The notes under the pieces were generated by a model. It worked only from the letters and a program-made list of their open reading frames with translations. It did not search any database and was not told where the DNA came from. Below, in pieces: positions 50,366-59,011 of a stretch of DNA of 64,000 nucleotides. A program made the position numbers and the translations under genes. This stretch comes from Paenibacillus rubinfantis (GTDB taxonomy: Bacteria > Bacillota > Bacilli > Paenibacillales > Paenibacillaceae): contig NZ_LN909066.1 in NCBI RefSeq assembly GCF_001486505.1, forward strand, positions 786,452 to 850,451, in the 5' to 3' direction. Every line of letters starts with the position of its first letter. Positions within the stretch are counted from its first letter, which is position 1.

Positions 50366-50512
50366 AAAAAATAACGCCGTACCCCCTTAGCTAGGAGGTG
50401 CGGCGTTATGTAACCGGACGGAGCTTGTCCGCCTTATTCCTCTTCGATTTCCTCATCCGGCTCCTCGACGACGAGGCGGATGACCTTCACGCGCGTGATG
50501 CGCAATCGGCTG
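50366..50512. repeat. Right copy of 147-bp direct repeat flanking the inserted segment
   Basis: This is identical to 48414-48560 except at 50493. Here the repeat continues into the intact hemolysin-type gene, so this is the chromosomal junction with a functional gene. Confidence 0.95.
50371..50409 (-). terminator. Terminator of the hemolysin-type gene
   Basis: ATAACGCCG and CGGCGTTAT form the outer stem and ACCCCCT/AGGAGGT the inner part. On the minus strand TTTTTT follows. It closes the HD-GYP, radical SAM and hemolysin genes. Confidence 0.88.
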
Positions 50513-51798
50513 GCTTCCTCAACCTCGAACAAGAAGCGGTCGACCTGCTTTCTTTTCCCTTTGGCCGGGGTACCTTCGAGTTCCTTAAACAACCAGCCGC
50601 CGATCGAATCGACTTCCTCGTCTTCGATTTCGCTGCCGACCAGGTCGTTCACCTCTTCGATCAGCAAACGGCCGTCCACCGAATAGACGTCATCCGACAA
50701 CTTCTCGATGTCCGAGCGTTCGTCCTCGAATTCGTCATGCAGATCGCCGACGATCTCTTCGAGAATCTCCTCGGCGGTCAGAAGGCCCGCCGTTCCGCCA
50801 TATTCGTCGACGACCAGCGTTACCTGGGAGTGCTTCTTCTGCATCAAGCGAAGCACCTGGCTGATTTCCATCGACTCCGGCACATTCAAGATCGGTCGAA
50901 CCAATTCCTCCAGGTGGAGCGGCTTCTCCGGATCGGGCAGCAGCAGATCGGTAATATGAACGAACCCGATGATCTGATCCTTATCCTCGACGGCGACAGG
51001 GTAACGGGAGTGCTTCGTGCCCGCCACGATCTTCATGTTGTCCTCCCAGCTCAGGTTCGTATACAAACAGTCCATATCCGTCCGCGGCAGCATCACTTCC
51101 CGGGCCAGCATATCGGAGAAATCAAAAATATTGTCTACCAGCTTCATCTCGTCCTTATCGATGACGCCGCTTTTAGCGCTTTGATCCATCAGGATGCGGA
51201 TCTCCTCTTCGGAATGCGCCGCCTCGCCTTCGCCCGCGGGTTCGATGCCGATAAGCCGGAGCGCGCTGTTCGCCGCCGTATTCAACAGCCAGATGACCGG
51301 AAGGAACAAACGGTAAAACATCAAAAGCGGCCATGACAGCCATAAGGACGCTTCCTCCGACTTTTGGATCGCCAGTGATTTCGGAGCCAGCTCCCCCATC
51401 ACGATATGTAAAAAGGTAATGATCGCAAAGCCAACCGCCACCGAGATCGTTGAGATCAGCGTTGGATCCGTAGCCCCGATTTTATGCATCAGCGGTTCAA
51501 TTAACAGCTCAGACACCGCCGGTTCCCCGACCCACCCGAGTCCCAGCGAAGCAAGGGTGATGCCCAGCTGCGTCGCCGACAGGTAGGTGTCCAGCCGCTT
51601 GTTGACCTTCAGCGCATAATTCGCCCGCCGGTTGCCTTCCCGCGCCAGTTGAGTAAGCCGGGATTGACGTACCTTGACGAGCGAAAACTCCGCAGCCACG
51701 AAGAACCCGTTTAAAAAGACGAGAATAAGGACGAGCAGCAGATTCCAAAATAGCTTGCCTATTTCAAATTCGGTATGACCATCGGGTGACACAGGCAT
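50434..51798 (-). CDS. Hemolysin-family protein: CNNM (DUF21), CBS pair and CorC/HlyC domain
   Basis: This 454-residue protein has a CNNM membrane domain with four hydrophobic segments (about 10-190, LFWNLLLVLILVFLNGFFVAAEFSLVKVRQSRL), two CBS repeats (about 215-335, VMLPRTDMDCLY and VRPILNVPESMEISQVLRLM), and a CorC_HlyC domain (about 350-440, ending VKVIRLVVEEPDEEIEEE). Such proteins are implicated in magnesium efflux and membrane ion balance; the hemolysin name is historical. ATG 51798 is preceded by AGGCG. It follows the radical SAM gene by 33 bases. Confidence 0.93.
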   Translation of the reverse strand: MPVSPDGHTEFEIGKLFWNLLLVLILVFLNGFFVAAEFSLVKVRQSRLTQLAREGNRRANYALKVNKRLDTYLSATQLGITLASLGLGWVGEPAVSELLIEPLMHKIGATDPTLISTISVAVGFAIITFLHIVMGELAPKSLAIQKSEEASLWLSWPLLMFYRLFLPVIWLLNTAANSALRLIGIEPAGEGEAAHSEEEIRILMDQSAKSGVIDKDEMKLVDNIFDFSDMLAREVMLPRTDMDCLYTNLSWEDNMKIVAGTKHSRYPVAVEDKDQIIGFVHITDLLLPDPEKPLHLEELVRPILNVPESMEISQVLRLMQKKHSQVTLVVDEYGGTAGLLTAEEILEEIVGDLHDEFEDERSDIEKLSDDVYSVDGRLLIEEVNDLVGSEIEDEEVDSIGGWLFKELEGTPAKGKRKQVDRFLFEVEEASRLRITRVKVIRLVVEEPDEEIEEE

Positions 51799-51831
51799 GC
51801 AATACGCCTCTTTCCTATATTAGTTCTACCT

Positions 51832-52974
51832 TTATAAAGTAGCGGCTTTACGCGTTTTAAAATCCGTATCTCGGTAATACATGTCGGCGACCAGCAGATT
51901 CGGGCCGCAGCAGCCGGCAGCGTCGCAGTGGCAATTGACTTTCTGGTTCAATGGATGCTCCGTCAGCCAGCGGCCGAAAATATCGTCCAACCGGCCGTCC
52001 CGCACATTGCCGAAGGCCGGGATTGCGGCAAAATCCGTTACGTATACATCCCCGGTGAACATATTCACATTGACGCGATTGCGTCCGTCCGGGTCGTTGC
52101 GAACCGTCACATTCGGCTCCCTCCGCAAGCGGCGCAGGAGTTGCAAATCTTCCTCGTTCTCGTTGCAGGCGAAGAACGGCAGCGTTCCGAACAGCATCCA
52201 AACCGCCGGATCCCGTGTGTCCAGCAGCGAGTGGATCGCCGCCCGCATATCGCTTAGCGCCAACACCGGCAACCCTTCGGCAAAATCGGCCGCATACATC
52301 GGATGGACCTCATGCCTTTGGCAGCCCATCTCTACGATCATCCGGTGAATGTCCGCAAGCTTCCGGTGCGTGCGGTAATTAATCATCGACTCGGCGGAGA
52401 TGAACATCCCCGCTTCGCTAAGCCTGCGCGTATTCTCGATCATCGTATCGTACATTTTGTAGGCGACCTCCGGCTTGACCGGATGCCCGCTGCGGGCAAA
52501 TCCGATCTCATGGAAATCGCGCTCGCTCGTATAGTTGAACGAGATATGCATGACATCCAAATAAGGAAGCAGCTTCTCGTAACGTTCATAATCCAATGTC
52601 AGATTGGAATTGATTTGCGAGCGGATCCCCCGCGCCTTAGCATATTTCAGCAGCGGGATAATTTTCTCCTCTACGGTTTGGCGCCGAAACGTAGGTTCCC
52701 CGCCGGTAATACTGATCGTCTGCAGATGCTCGACTTCATCAAGCGCTTTTAAAATCAGCGGCAGCGGCAGTTGCTCAGGCTCCTTCAGCACAAGGCTGTC
52801 GCCAACCGCACAGTGCTCGCACCGCATATTGCACAGATTCGTTACCGTCAATTCCACGCTGGTTAACACGTGGCGACCGTATTCGCGAAGCGACCGAATC
52901 GGGTCCCAAGGATCATAGCTTGGGCTGATTGGACTTCCTACCCTATCCATCGTTTTGATCTGTTTCTTCATCAT
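51832..52974 (-). CDS. yfkAB: Radical SAM protein of the YfkAB type
   Basis: This 380-residue protein binds a 4Fe-4S cluster through Cys48, Cys52 and Cys55 (TNLCNMRCEHCAVGD) and has the SAM-binding GGEP at about 90. The C-terminus carries a second cysteine group CHCDAAGCCGPN, as in Bacillus YfkAB. The reaction is not known. The start overlaps the HD-GYP stop (ATGATG around 52969-52974); either ATG is possible. It lies in one transcript with the HD-GYP gene upstream and the hemolysin-type gene downstream. Confidence 0.9.
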   Translation of the reverse strand: MMKKQIKTMDRVGSPISPSYDPWDPIRSLREYGRHVLTSVELTVTNLCNMRCEHCAVGDSLVLKEPEQLPLPLILKALDEVEHLQTISITGGEPTFRRQTVEEKIIPLLKYAKARGIRSQINSNLTLDYERYEKLLPYLDVMHISFNYTSERDFHEIGFARSGHPVKPEVAYKMYDTMIENTRRLSEAGMFISAESMINYRTHRKLADIHRMIVEMGCQRHEVHPMYAADFAEGLPVLALSDMRAAIHSLLDTRDPAVWMLFGTLPFFACNENEEDLQLLRRLRREPNVTVRNDPDGRNRVNVNMFTGDVYVTDFAAIPAFGNVRDGRLDDIFGRWLTEHPLNQKVNCHCDAAGCCGPNLLVADMYYRDTDFKTRKAATL

Positions 52975-54071
52975 TCTCCTACCACCATTTCCATTCCGTC
53001 CACTTCCGCAATCACGATGGAAAGCTGGGTGGACAAATCTACTTCATAAGGCGACCGGATTTCCTCTCCCCGTGGGTCCTTCAAAATCCGAACAACCGGC
53101 CGCTGCGGCATATGACCGGGAATCCTCGATACCACGCCGGTTTCGCCAGAACTCAATTTAACCGTCATCCCGATTGGATAAATAGCAACCCGCTCGCGGA
53201 ACAGCTCCAGCTTCGATTTCTCATACCAATGCCCGCAGCCGGTATACAGCACTTCCAACGCCAAATGCGGCAGCATCGCCTTGCGGTAAACCCGGTGAGT
53301 CGTCATGGCGTCGTAGGCATCCGTGATTGCGATCCAGCGGGCGTACTCGTGGATTTCGCTGCCGCGGATCCCGCGGGGATACCCGCTGCCATCCATTTTC
53401 TCATGATGCTGATAAGCACAGTGCGCCGATAACAACGGGATTCCCGGTTCATCCTTCAGCATTTTAAAGCCGAGGTCGGGATGCTGTTTAATCAATTCAA
53501 ACTCCTCGTTCGTGAGCCGTGACGGCTTGGTCAGCATCTCCAGAGGGAGCTTCGTTTTGCCGATATCGTGCAGCAGGGCGCCTAATCCCAGCACGGTCAG
53601 CTCATCTTTCGTGTACCCATGGAGCTGGCCGAGCAGCAGTGTATACACGCAGACGTTCAACGAATGACGGTACAAGTAATGATCCATGCTGTTCATATTC
53701 ATCATCATGATCATGGCGTCGTCGCGGGCACTAAGGTCGTCCAAGATCGATTCAATCAAGCCGGAGAAGGCTTTGCCCAAATAAGGATAAGTCACGTTCT
53801 TTACACTCGGCGTAGCCCATTTGCGGAAATTCGTCCGAATTTCCCCAAGCGCGCGGCGCCGCGTTTCTTCCTCTATCATTTCCGGAATCACCAAATCGTC
53901 CGTACGAGGATCAGCCACGTACAAGAAATCCAGGCCATGGGCCTGTAGCCTGCGGATGATCGCATCGGTCAATTCTGCATTTTCGGACAACAGAATGATC
54001 CCGTCCTCATTATAAATCTTTTTCCCTAATTTCATTCCAGCCTGCAGCGAGGCGACTGGGATTAACCGCAT
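52971..54071 (-). CDS. HD-GYP domain phosphodiesterase
   Basis: This 366-residue protein has an N-terminal domain (1-60, MRLIPVASLQAGMKLGKKIYNEDG) common in Gram-positive HD-GYP proteins, then the HD-GYP catalytic domain (about 115-320). It keeps HDIGKTKLP (His168-Asp169) and HHEKMDGSGYP, the motifs needed for cleaving cyclic di-GMP. ATG 54071 is preferred over GTG 54080 because MRLIP is the usual start of the family. The stop overlaps the radical SAM start. It probably lowers cyclic di-GMP in the cytoplasm. Confidence 0.9.
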   Translation of the reverse strand: MRLIPVASLQAGMKLGKKIYNEDGIILLSENAELTDAIIRRLQAHGLDFLYVADPRTDDLVIPEMIEEETRRRALGEIRTNFRKWATPSVKNVTYPYLGKAFSGLIESILDDLSARDDAMIMMMNMNSMDHYLYRHSLNVCVYTLLLGQLHGYTKDELTVLGLGALLHDIGKTKLPLEMLTKPSRLTNEEFELIKQHPDLGFKMLKDEPGIPLLSAHCAYQHHEKMDGSGYPRGIRGSEIHEYARWIAITDAYDAMTTHRVYRKAMLPHLALEVLYTGCGHWYEKSKLELFRERVAIYPIGMTVKLSSGETGVVSRIPGHMPQRPVVRILKDPRGEEIRSPYEVDLSTQLSIVIAEVDGMEMVVGE

Positions 54072-54157
54072 GACTTCCACTTCCGTCTCTGTTCAAGGTT
54101 TCTATATGTATCTGGAATCAGCGGTTGATACCGAACACCACTTCCCTTTGAAGCGGG

Positions 54158-54985
54158 TCAACGCATAATGAAGATCCAGAACAACGCAGCCAAAATAAAC
54201 CGATAATACGCAAAATGGCGAAGCTGCACCCTTTGGATAAGCTTGAGAAACGCCAGGACGACCACATAGGCCACCACAAAAGCAACCACAAACCCAATCA
54301 GGAAATACCCGATCGTATCGGACGTCAAGTAGCGGTAAGAATCCAACATTTCATACCCCGAAACCGCACACATAATCGGGATGGCGATCAGGAACGAGAA
54401 ATCGGCGGCCGCTTTATAGCTAGCCCCGCTGAGCATCCCTCCGGCAATCGTCGAACCGGATCGGGAAAATCCAGGCCAGAGCACGGAGATACATTGATAT
54501 AAACCGATCAACAATGCCTGTTTATAGGTAAGCTGATCCATTTCCGGAGCGGTAATCGTCGCTTTCTTCTTATTAAACCATTCGGCGAAAATCATAAATA
54601 TGCCGCCAACCACAAGTGCCCACAACACCGTTTGGGAACTGAACAGACTTTTGATAAAATCACGGAAGACATAACCGACGCCCAGCGCCGGGACAATCCC
54701 CAATAGAATATGAATCAGATTCAACCGGCCTTTGGGGGCATTACGGTCCACCACGGTCACTTTTTTGCTTAAGCCAAGCAAGTTTAGGATCCGTTCCCGG
54801 TACACCCAGGCCATAGCCAGGATCGCACCTAACTGAATGACGATTTCAAAGGTTTTCATTTCCGGCGACTGATCGTCGTATCCCATCAGCTTGGCCGTCA
54901 ATATCATATGTCCCGTCGACGAAACCGGAATAAACTCCGTTAAACCTTCCACAATGGCTAAAATAATCGAGACAATAAGACTCAT
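54158..54985 (-). CDS. uppP: Undecaprenyl-diphosphatase UppP/BacA
   Basis: This 275-residue membrane enzyme removes a phosphate from undecaprenyl pyrophosphate, recycling the lipid carrier for cell wall synthesis and lowering bacitracin sensitivity. It shows the family motifs EGLTEFIPVSSTGHMIL (about 14-30) and GFSRSGSTIAGGML (about 168-181), with about seven membrane segments. AGGAGG precedes ATG 54985. The gene lies 36 bases after the 5'-nucleotidase gene. Confidence 0.95.
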   Translation of the reverse strand: MSLIVSIILAIVEGLTEFIPVSSTGHMILTAKLMGYDDQSPEMKTFEIVIQLGAILAMAWVYRERILNLLGLSKKVTVVDRNAPKGRLNLIHILLGIVPALGVGYVFRDFIKSLFSSQTVLWALVVGGIFMIFAEWFNKKKATITAPEMDQLTYKQALLIGLYQCISVLWPGFSRSGSTIAGGMLSGASYKAAADFSFLIAIPIMCAVSGYEMLDSYRYLTSDTIGYFLIGFVVAFVVAYVVVLAFLKLIQRVQLRHFAYYRFILAALFWIFIMR

Positions 54986-55021
54986 GTGTTCCTCCTGATC
55001 GAGTGTGACTTTGCGCTATAG

Positions 55022-56455
55022 CTATTCTACTTTTTTCCACCGGGATTGAAAACAACGATCCACCGCACCGGCGGTTTGCAGCTCAAGGCGCAGCAGGTCG
55101 CGTAGAAATTCAGGGAGCATATAGCGCTTCTCCGTTCCCTGCTTTAACCGCTCGTAACCAACGCCAAACGTGAACATGTCCAGCGTGCCGACAAGATAGG
55201 TTTGGTCTTCCCGAAGCGGTACGCCGGCCACGCTTGCCCGGATAATCCGCTCGTAGGGAGGCGCACCGGGGTCGTATTCGATTTCCAGGCCGTCGACGCA
55301 AATGCCGCCAAGCACCTTGCCCCGAAAACCAAACCCCATGATGGCCTTGCCCATCTTCTCCTCCAGCAGCGATTCTTCCAAGCTGGCCAAAATATCCTCG
55401 CCAGTTACCTGCATCGTGCAGGGGTTAATGGGCGAAGGGCAGCGTTCATGCAGCATGCCTTCGCTGATTTCGCCAGCTGGCAAGCCCGACAGCAGTTGGC
55501 CGCTGTTGACCAGAGAGAACTCGCTGCCGGTATGACGGCGAACCGCCTGAGCTAGCAGATTACCAAACGGTGATTCTGCTTCATACGACACCGGCAGCTC
55601 CCGTTCCGTCATGGCGACAGTCCGGTTCAAACGAAGCTTTGCAGCGTCCCGCTGCAAGGCGATGGCCGTCTCCACCTGCTCCAGCTTTGGCCCCTCCACA
55701 ACAGGTAAACAAACCCCGTCCAGCATAAACCGTCCGGTATCGGAAATCTGACGAACGACGACCTTTCCCAAGAAGTTGCCGAATTTCCCCGCCGCCGTAA
55801 CCATCGTCGATCCGATACGCAGCGGCTCCTCCAGCAAGTGATGCGTGTGACCGCCGATAATCAAGTCGATGCCCGGTACCGTCTCGGCCAACTGCCGATC
55901 CATCGGCAGCCCCAAATGGGACATCACGATGACGAGATCCACCTTGTCTCTCAGTTGTCCAACATCGCTTGCTATCGTGTCCAGCGGGTTTAAGGACTCC
56001 AGGCCCAACAGCTCATAGAACTCGGCGAATGCAGCCGTCGCCGCCACCAGCCCGATCTTGAGGCCAGCCTTGTGCACCACCTTCCGACGTTGCATCCAAG
56101 CCGGCGGTTGTCCGGTTTGCAGCTCTACAATATTGCCGCAAATCACCGTGCTATGCAAACCTGCGTAAGCCTGGCGCAGCATTTCCGGCGTAAAGGTTAG
56201 CCCTTCATTATTACCGATCGTGACGGCATCGTATCCCGTCAGGTTAAGCACGTCCACATTCGCCTGTCCTAAGGTGCCCTCGGTTTCGATCGCGGCCCGG
56301 TCCATATGGTCGCCGATATCGAGCAGGAGCGTGGAAGCCGGCGCCTCAGCCCGCAATTCATGAATCATCGCCGCAATGCGCCCCATCGTTTCGAAGTGGC
56401 TGTGAATATCGTTGGTGTATAAGATCGTTAACGTTTGCTGGTTCGTCTCCGGCAT
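55022..56455 (-). CDS. YunD-like metallophosphatase/5'-nucleotidase
   Basis: This 477-residue protein has the calcineurin-like domain with TILYTNDIHSHFETMGR, DIGDHMDRA, TIGNNEGLTF and IIGGHTHHLLE, and the C-terminal 5'-nucleotidase domain (about 300-470, EAESPFGNLLAQAVRR). The GNNEG variant of the usual GNHE motif is shared with Bacillus YunD. There is no signal peptide, so it is cytoplasmic, unlike most family members. The start is ATG 56455, nine bases after GGGGG. It is divergent from the moaDE gene. Confidence 0.9.
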   Translation of the reverse strand: MPETNQQTLTILYTNDIHSHFETMGRIAAMIHELRAEAPASTLLLDIGDHMDRAAIETEGTLGQANVDVLNLTGYDAVTIGNNEGLTFTPEMLRQAYAGLHSTVICGNIVELQTGQPPAWMQRRKVVHKAGLKIGLVAATAAFAEFYELLGLESLNPLDTIASDVGQLRDKVDLVIVMSHLGLPMDRQLAETVPGIDLIIGGHTHHLLEEPLRIGSTMVTAAGKFGNFLGKVVVRQISDTGRFMLDGVCLPVVEGPKLEQVETAIALQRDAAKLRLNRTVAMTERELPVSYEAESPFGNLLAQAVRRHTGSEFSLVNSGQLLSGLPAGEISEGMLHERCPSPINPCTMQVTGEDILASLEESLLEEKMGKAIMGFGFRGKVLGGICVDGLEIEYDPGAPPYERIIRASVAGVPLREDQTYLVGTLDMFTFGVGYERLKQGTEKRYMLPEFLRDLLRLELQTAGAVDRCFQSRWKKVE

Positions 56456-56535
56456 CAAGAACTGCCCCCTTGCTCTCTCAATCTATTCGGCCTATTCTAA
56501 ATTTTAGAGTTCATTGTGTATTATATACCTTAAAA

Positions 56536-56564
56536 TTGATCGTTGTCTTGTTATAATGTATATT
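56536..56564 (+). promoter_or_regulatory. Promoter of the moaD-moaE fusion gene
   Basis: TTGATC (56536-56541) and TATATT (56559-56564) are 17 bases apart on the plus strand and precede the ATG at 56593 by 28 bases. A TATAAT at 56552-56557 offers a second -10 but lacks a good -35. Confidence 0.55.
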
Positions 56565-56592
56565 ACTTACAAACCATTCCGAGGAGACTTCT

Positions 56593-57345
56593 ATGAATAT
56601 ACAAATTGCCCTTTTTGCGGGGTTGGCGGACCAAATAGGGACGTCCAGCCTCAGCTTTGCCTTCCCGCATCCGGGACGGCCGATCACTGCTGCCTCTTTA
56701 AAGGAAGCGTTGGCGGAAGCCTATCCTTCGGCAGCGAATCTAATTGCCGCTTCCTTTGTCGCTGTAAATCAGGAGTATGCCGCTGGCGATACGCCGATCA
56801 CTGCGGAGGATGAGGTCGCGCTTATCCCGCCGGTATCCGGCGGGGAAGCAACCTCAGGCTTCCGATCGGACCTGACGGACGATGAACGGTTTATCATTAC
56901 AGAGGAGCCGCTTTCTGTGGAGGAGATCACCGCCAAAGTGATCGCTCCCGACCACGGAGCGGCATTAACCTTTACCGGGACGACCCGGGAATGGACGCAG
57001 GGACAGCGAACCGTACATCTAGAGTACGAAGCCTACGTACCGATGGCTTTAGCTAAACTGCGCCAAATCGGTACCGAAATCGCCGAGCGTTGGCCGGGGA
57101 CGCGCTGCGCCATCAGCCACCGGATCGGCCACGTGGATATCGCTGAAATCAGCGTTGTCATCGCTGTCTCCGCACCTCACCGGGCCGGATGCTACGATGC
57201 TAGCCGTTATGCGATCGAACGTCTGAAGCAAATCGTGCCGATTTGGAAGAAGGAGATCTGGGAAGACGGCTCCGAGTGGAAGGGCCATGGGCTTGGGCCA
57301 TGGGACCCCCGCGTTCCGGGAGAACACCTCCTTTCGGGTGATTGA
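56593..57345 (+). CDS. Molybdopterin synthase, MoaD-MoaE fusion
   Basis: This 250-residue protein joins the small sulfur-carrier subunit MoaD (1-84) to the large subunit MoaE (about 95-240). MoaD normally ends in a free Gly-Gly that carries the thiocarboxylate; here the pair Gly83-Gly84 (PPVSGGEATSG) is internal. MoaE motifs include TFTGTTREW, EAYVPMA, RIGHVDIAEISVVIAV and WKKEIWEDGSEWKGH. The enzyme adds two sulfurs to precursor Z. The protein must be cut after Gly84 to work in the usual way. GAGGAG lies before the ATG. Confidence 0.93.
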   Translation: MNIQIALFAGLADQIGTSSLSFAFPHPGRPITAASLKEALAEAYPSAANLIAASFVAVNQEYAAGDTPITAEDEVALIPPVSGGEATSGFRSDLTDDERFIITEEPLSVEEITAKVIAPDHGAALTFTGTTREWTQGQRTVHLEYEAYVPMALAKLRQIGTEIAERWPGTRCAISHRIGHVDIAEISVVIAVSAPHRAGCYDASRYAIERLKQIVPIWKKEIWEDGSEWKGHGLGPWDPRVPGEHLLSGD

Positions 57346-57361
57346 CAAGCAACAAAATTCA

Positions 57362-57390
57362 TTGTCAGTCCAATTATTTCCTGATATGAT
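57362..57390 (+). promoter_or_regulatory. Promoter of the second HD-GYP gene
   Basis: TTGTCA (57362-57367) and TATGAT (57385-57390) are separated by 17 bases, each matching five of six consensus positions. Transcription would start near 57397, which rules out a start codon at 57400 with a usable leader and supports TTG 57427. Confidence 0.75.
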
Positions 57391-57426
57391 TAAGGAAAAT
57401 TGGAAGATTATGAGGTGTCATCGTCC

Positions 57427-58458
57427 TTGAAAGTACATATTATGGAACTCAGTCCAGGCGACCGTCTCCAACACGACGTATTTAATCATTTCGGCGTTTT
57501 TGTTTTGCAGAAAGGCTGCGAGCTGAGCAGTGATGCCATTGTCAAATTGATGCAGCACGGCATCGACTATGTGGATATCGAGCCGCAAACCTTAGACGCC
57601 GAATTTCCTAAAGACCCTGCCTACCGGGCCAAGCCTTATATGAATGAGGCAGTGGACGGGTTTGAAGAGCTCTTTTTGGAAGCGCTAACCAGCGGCAGTA
57701 TCGACGAAGCGAAAGTAGATCAGCTCCTCGAGCCCATGATCTCAGAATTGGATAACCAGAAGGATGTTGTCTCCCTGCTGCTGATGATCGGCGAAGAAGA
57801 CAACTATACCTACCATCATTCCATGCAAGTTGGCATGCTTTGCTATTATATCGCTTCCTGGATGGGGTATACCAAAGAAGAAGCTTATAAGGCCGGGAAA
57901 GCGGGCTATTTGATCGATATCGGCAAATGCAAGGTCCCGCAGAGCATCCTGACCAAACCCGGCAAGCTGACGCCGGAAGAGTATGAGGAAGTGAAGCGCC
58001 ACACCGAATACGGTCATGAGATCATCCTGAGTTCGACTGGGGACGAGCTTTCCGCACTGGTGGCGCTGCAGCATCACGAACGGGAAGACGGCAGCGGTTA
58101 TCCGCATGGTTTGCGCGAGAAGGAAATCCATCCGTTTGCCAAAATCGCCGCCGTTGCGGACGTGTACTCGGCGATGACCTCGAACCGGGTATACCGCTCG
58201 AAACAAGAGCTGCTCTCGGTGCTGCGCGAGCTCAACAGCCTCAGCTTCGGCAAGCTGAGCCCGGAACCAACCCAAGTGCTGATCCGCCACCTACTGCCGA
58301 ATTTTATCGGTAAGAAAGTGATGCTGAGCTCCGGCGAGATCGGTTCCATCGTGATGACCAACCAAGCGGATTTCTTCCGGCCGCTGGTCAAGACCGATAC
58401 CCGTTTCGTTGACCTGTCCAAAGAACGTGAAATCTCGATCGAAGAGGTTTATCTATAA
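57427..58458 (+). CDS. HD-GYP-like protein lacking the HD histidine
   Basis: This 343-residue protein has an N-terminal domain (1-60, ELSPGDRLQHDVFNHFGVFVLQKG) and an HD-GYP-like domain (about 110-320). HHEREDGSGYP (216-226) and the early YTYHHSMQVG are kept. The defining HD motif reads YLIDIGKCKVP, with Ile163 in place of the metal-binding His, so catalysis may be lost or changed. The start is TTG 57427, nine bases after GAGGTG. It is monocistronic and paralogous to the HD-GYP gene at 52971-54071. It may bind cyclic di-GMP without cutting it (inference). Confidence 0.87.
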   Translation: MKVHIMELSPGDRLQHDVFNHFGVFVLQKGCELSSDAIVKLMQHGIDYVDIEPQTLDAEFPKDPAYRAKPYMNEAVDGFEELFLEALTSGSIDEAKVDQLLEPMISELDNQKDVVSLLLMIGEEDNYTYHHSMQVGMLCYYIASWMGYTKEEAYKAGKAGYLIDIGKCKVPQSILTKPGKLTPEEYEEVKRHTEYGHEIILSSTGDELSALVALQHHEREDGSGYPHGLREKEIHPFAKIAAVADVYSAMTSNRVYRSKQELLSVLRELNSLSFGKLSPEPTQVLIRHLLPNFIGKKVMLSSGEIGSIVMTNQADFFRPLVKTDTRFVDLSKEREISIEEVYL

Positions 58459-58474
58459 TACGACATCATTCCCT

Positions 58475-58501
58475 CCGGGTCCGATCAGGCCCGGTTTTTT
58501 T
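58475..58501 (+). terminator. Terminator of the second HD-GYP gene
   Basis: CCGGG (58475-58479) and CCCGG (58490-58494) form the stem, followed by TTTTTTT. It lies 17 bases after the stop codon. Confidence 0.8.
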
Positions 58502-58612
58502 ATGCCGCTGATTTGCCCGTATCGTCTCAACATGAATCCTTTCGGCGTTCGCCCAACCAACTCATGCCTATTCGTCATACACTAGCAAAAACGACGGAGG
58601 TCAGCGCAAATT

Positions 58613-58951
58613 ATGCCTAATTACCGCATCATCGTGGATTTATCGGATCGGATGCTGTATTTGCTGGACAATAACATCGTTGTCCGCGGATTTCCGGTAG
58701 GCATCGGAAAAATGCTCACGCAAACCCCCGAAGGAATGTTTACGATCGTCAACAAGGCCCCGAATCCCGGCGGGCCGTTTGGCGCCTATTGGATGGGTTT
58801 GTCCAAGCCGCACTACGGAATTCATGGGACCAATGATCCTTCATCGATCGGGAAGGAGGTATCCCACGGCTGCATCCGAATGTACAACCCGGATGTGATC
58901 GAACTAGCCCGCATCGTGCCGATCGGGACAAGCGTGACGATTCGGAAGTAA
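58613..58951 (+). CDS. Minimal L,D-transpeptidase (YkuD domain only)
   Basis: This 112-residue protein consists of a YkuD catalytic domain alone. The active site is His71 (YGIHGTND) and His85-Gly-Cys87 (SHGCIRMYNPD). L,D-transpeptidases cross-link peptidoglycan stems or attach proteins to the wall. Most forms carry a LysM or signal sequence; this one has neither. Small leaderless YkuD proteins occur in Bacillaceae and are linked to spores, so a role inside the forespore or mother cell is possible. GGAGG lies upstream of the ATG. Confidence 0.9.
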   Translation: MPNYRIIVDLSDRMLYLLDNNIVVRGFPVGIGKMLTQTPEGMFTIVNKAPNPGGPFGAYWMGLSKPHYGIHGTNDPSSIGKEVSHGCIRMYNPDVIELARIVPIGTSVTIRK

Positions 58952-59011
58952 ACCGGTTCTAAGTTATACGGAGAAGAGCTTTGGGAGAAGCTATATCCGG
59001 TGGTGATCCGA

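Noticed and set aside
50398..51336. 312-codon open frame on the plus strand
   Set aside because: It is antisense to the hemolysin/CorC-type gene and begins inside that gene's terminator.
58949..58970. Further LacI operator (AAACCGGTTC)
   Set aside because: Only the AACCGGTT core is present; the outer half-site bases TGAT and ATCA are missing and the place is between unrelated genes.
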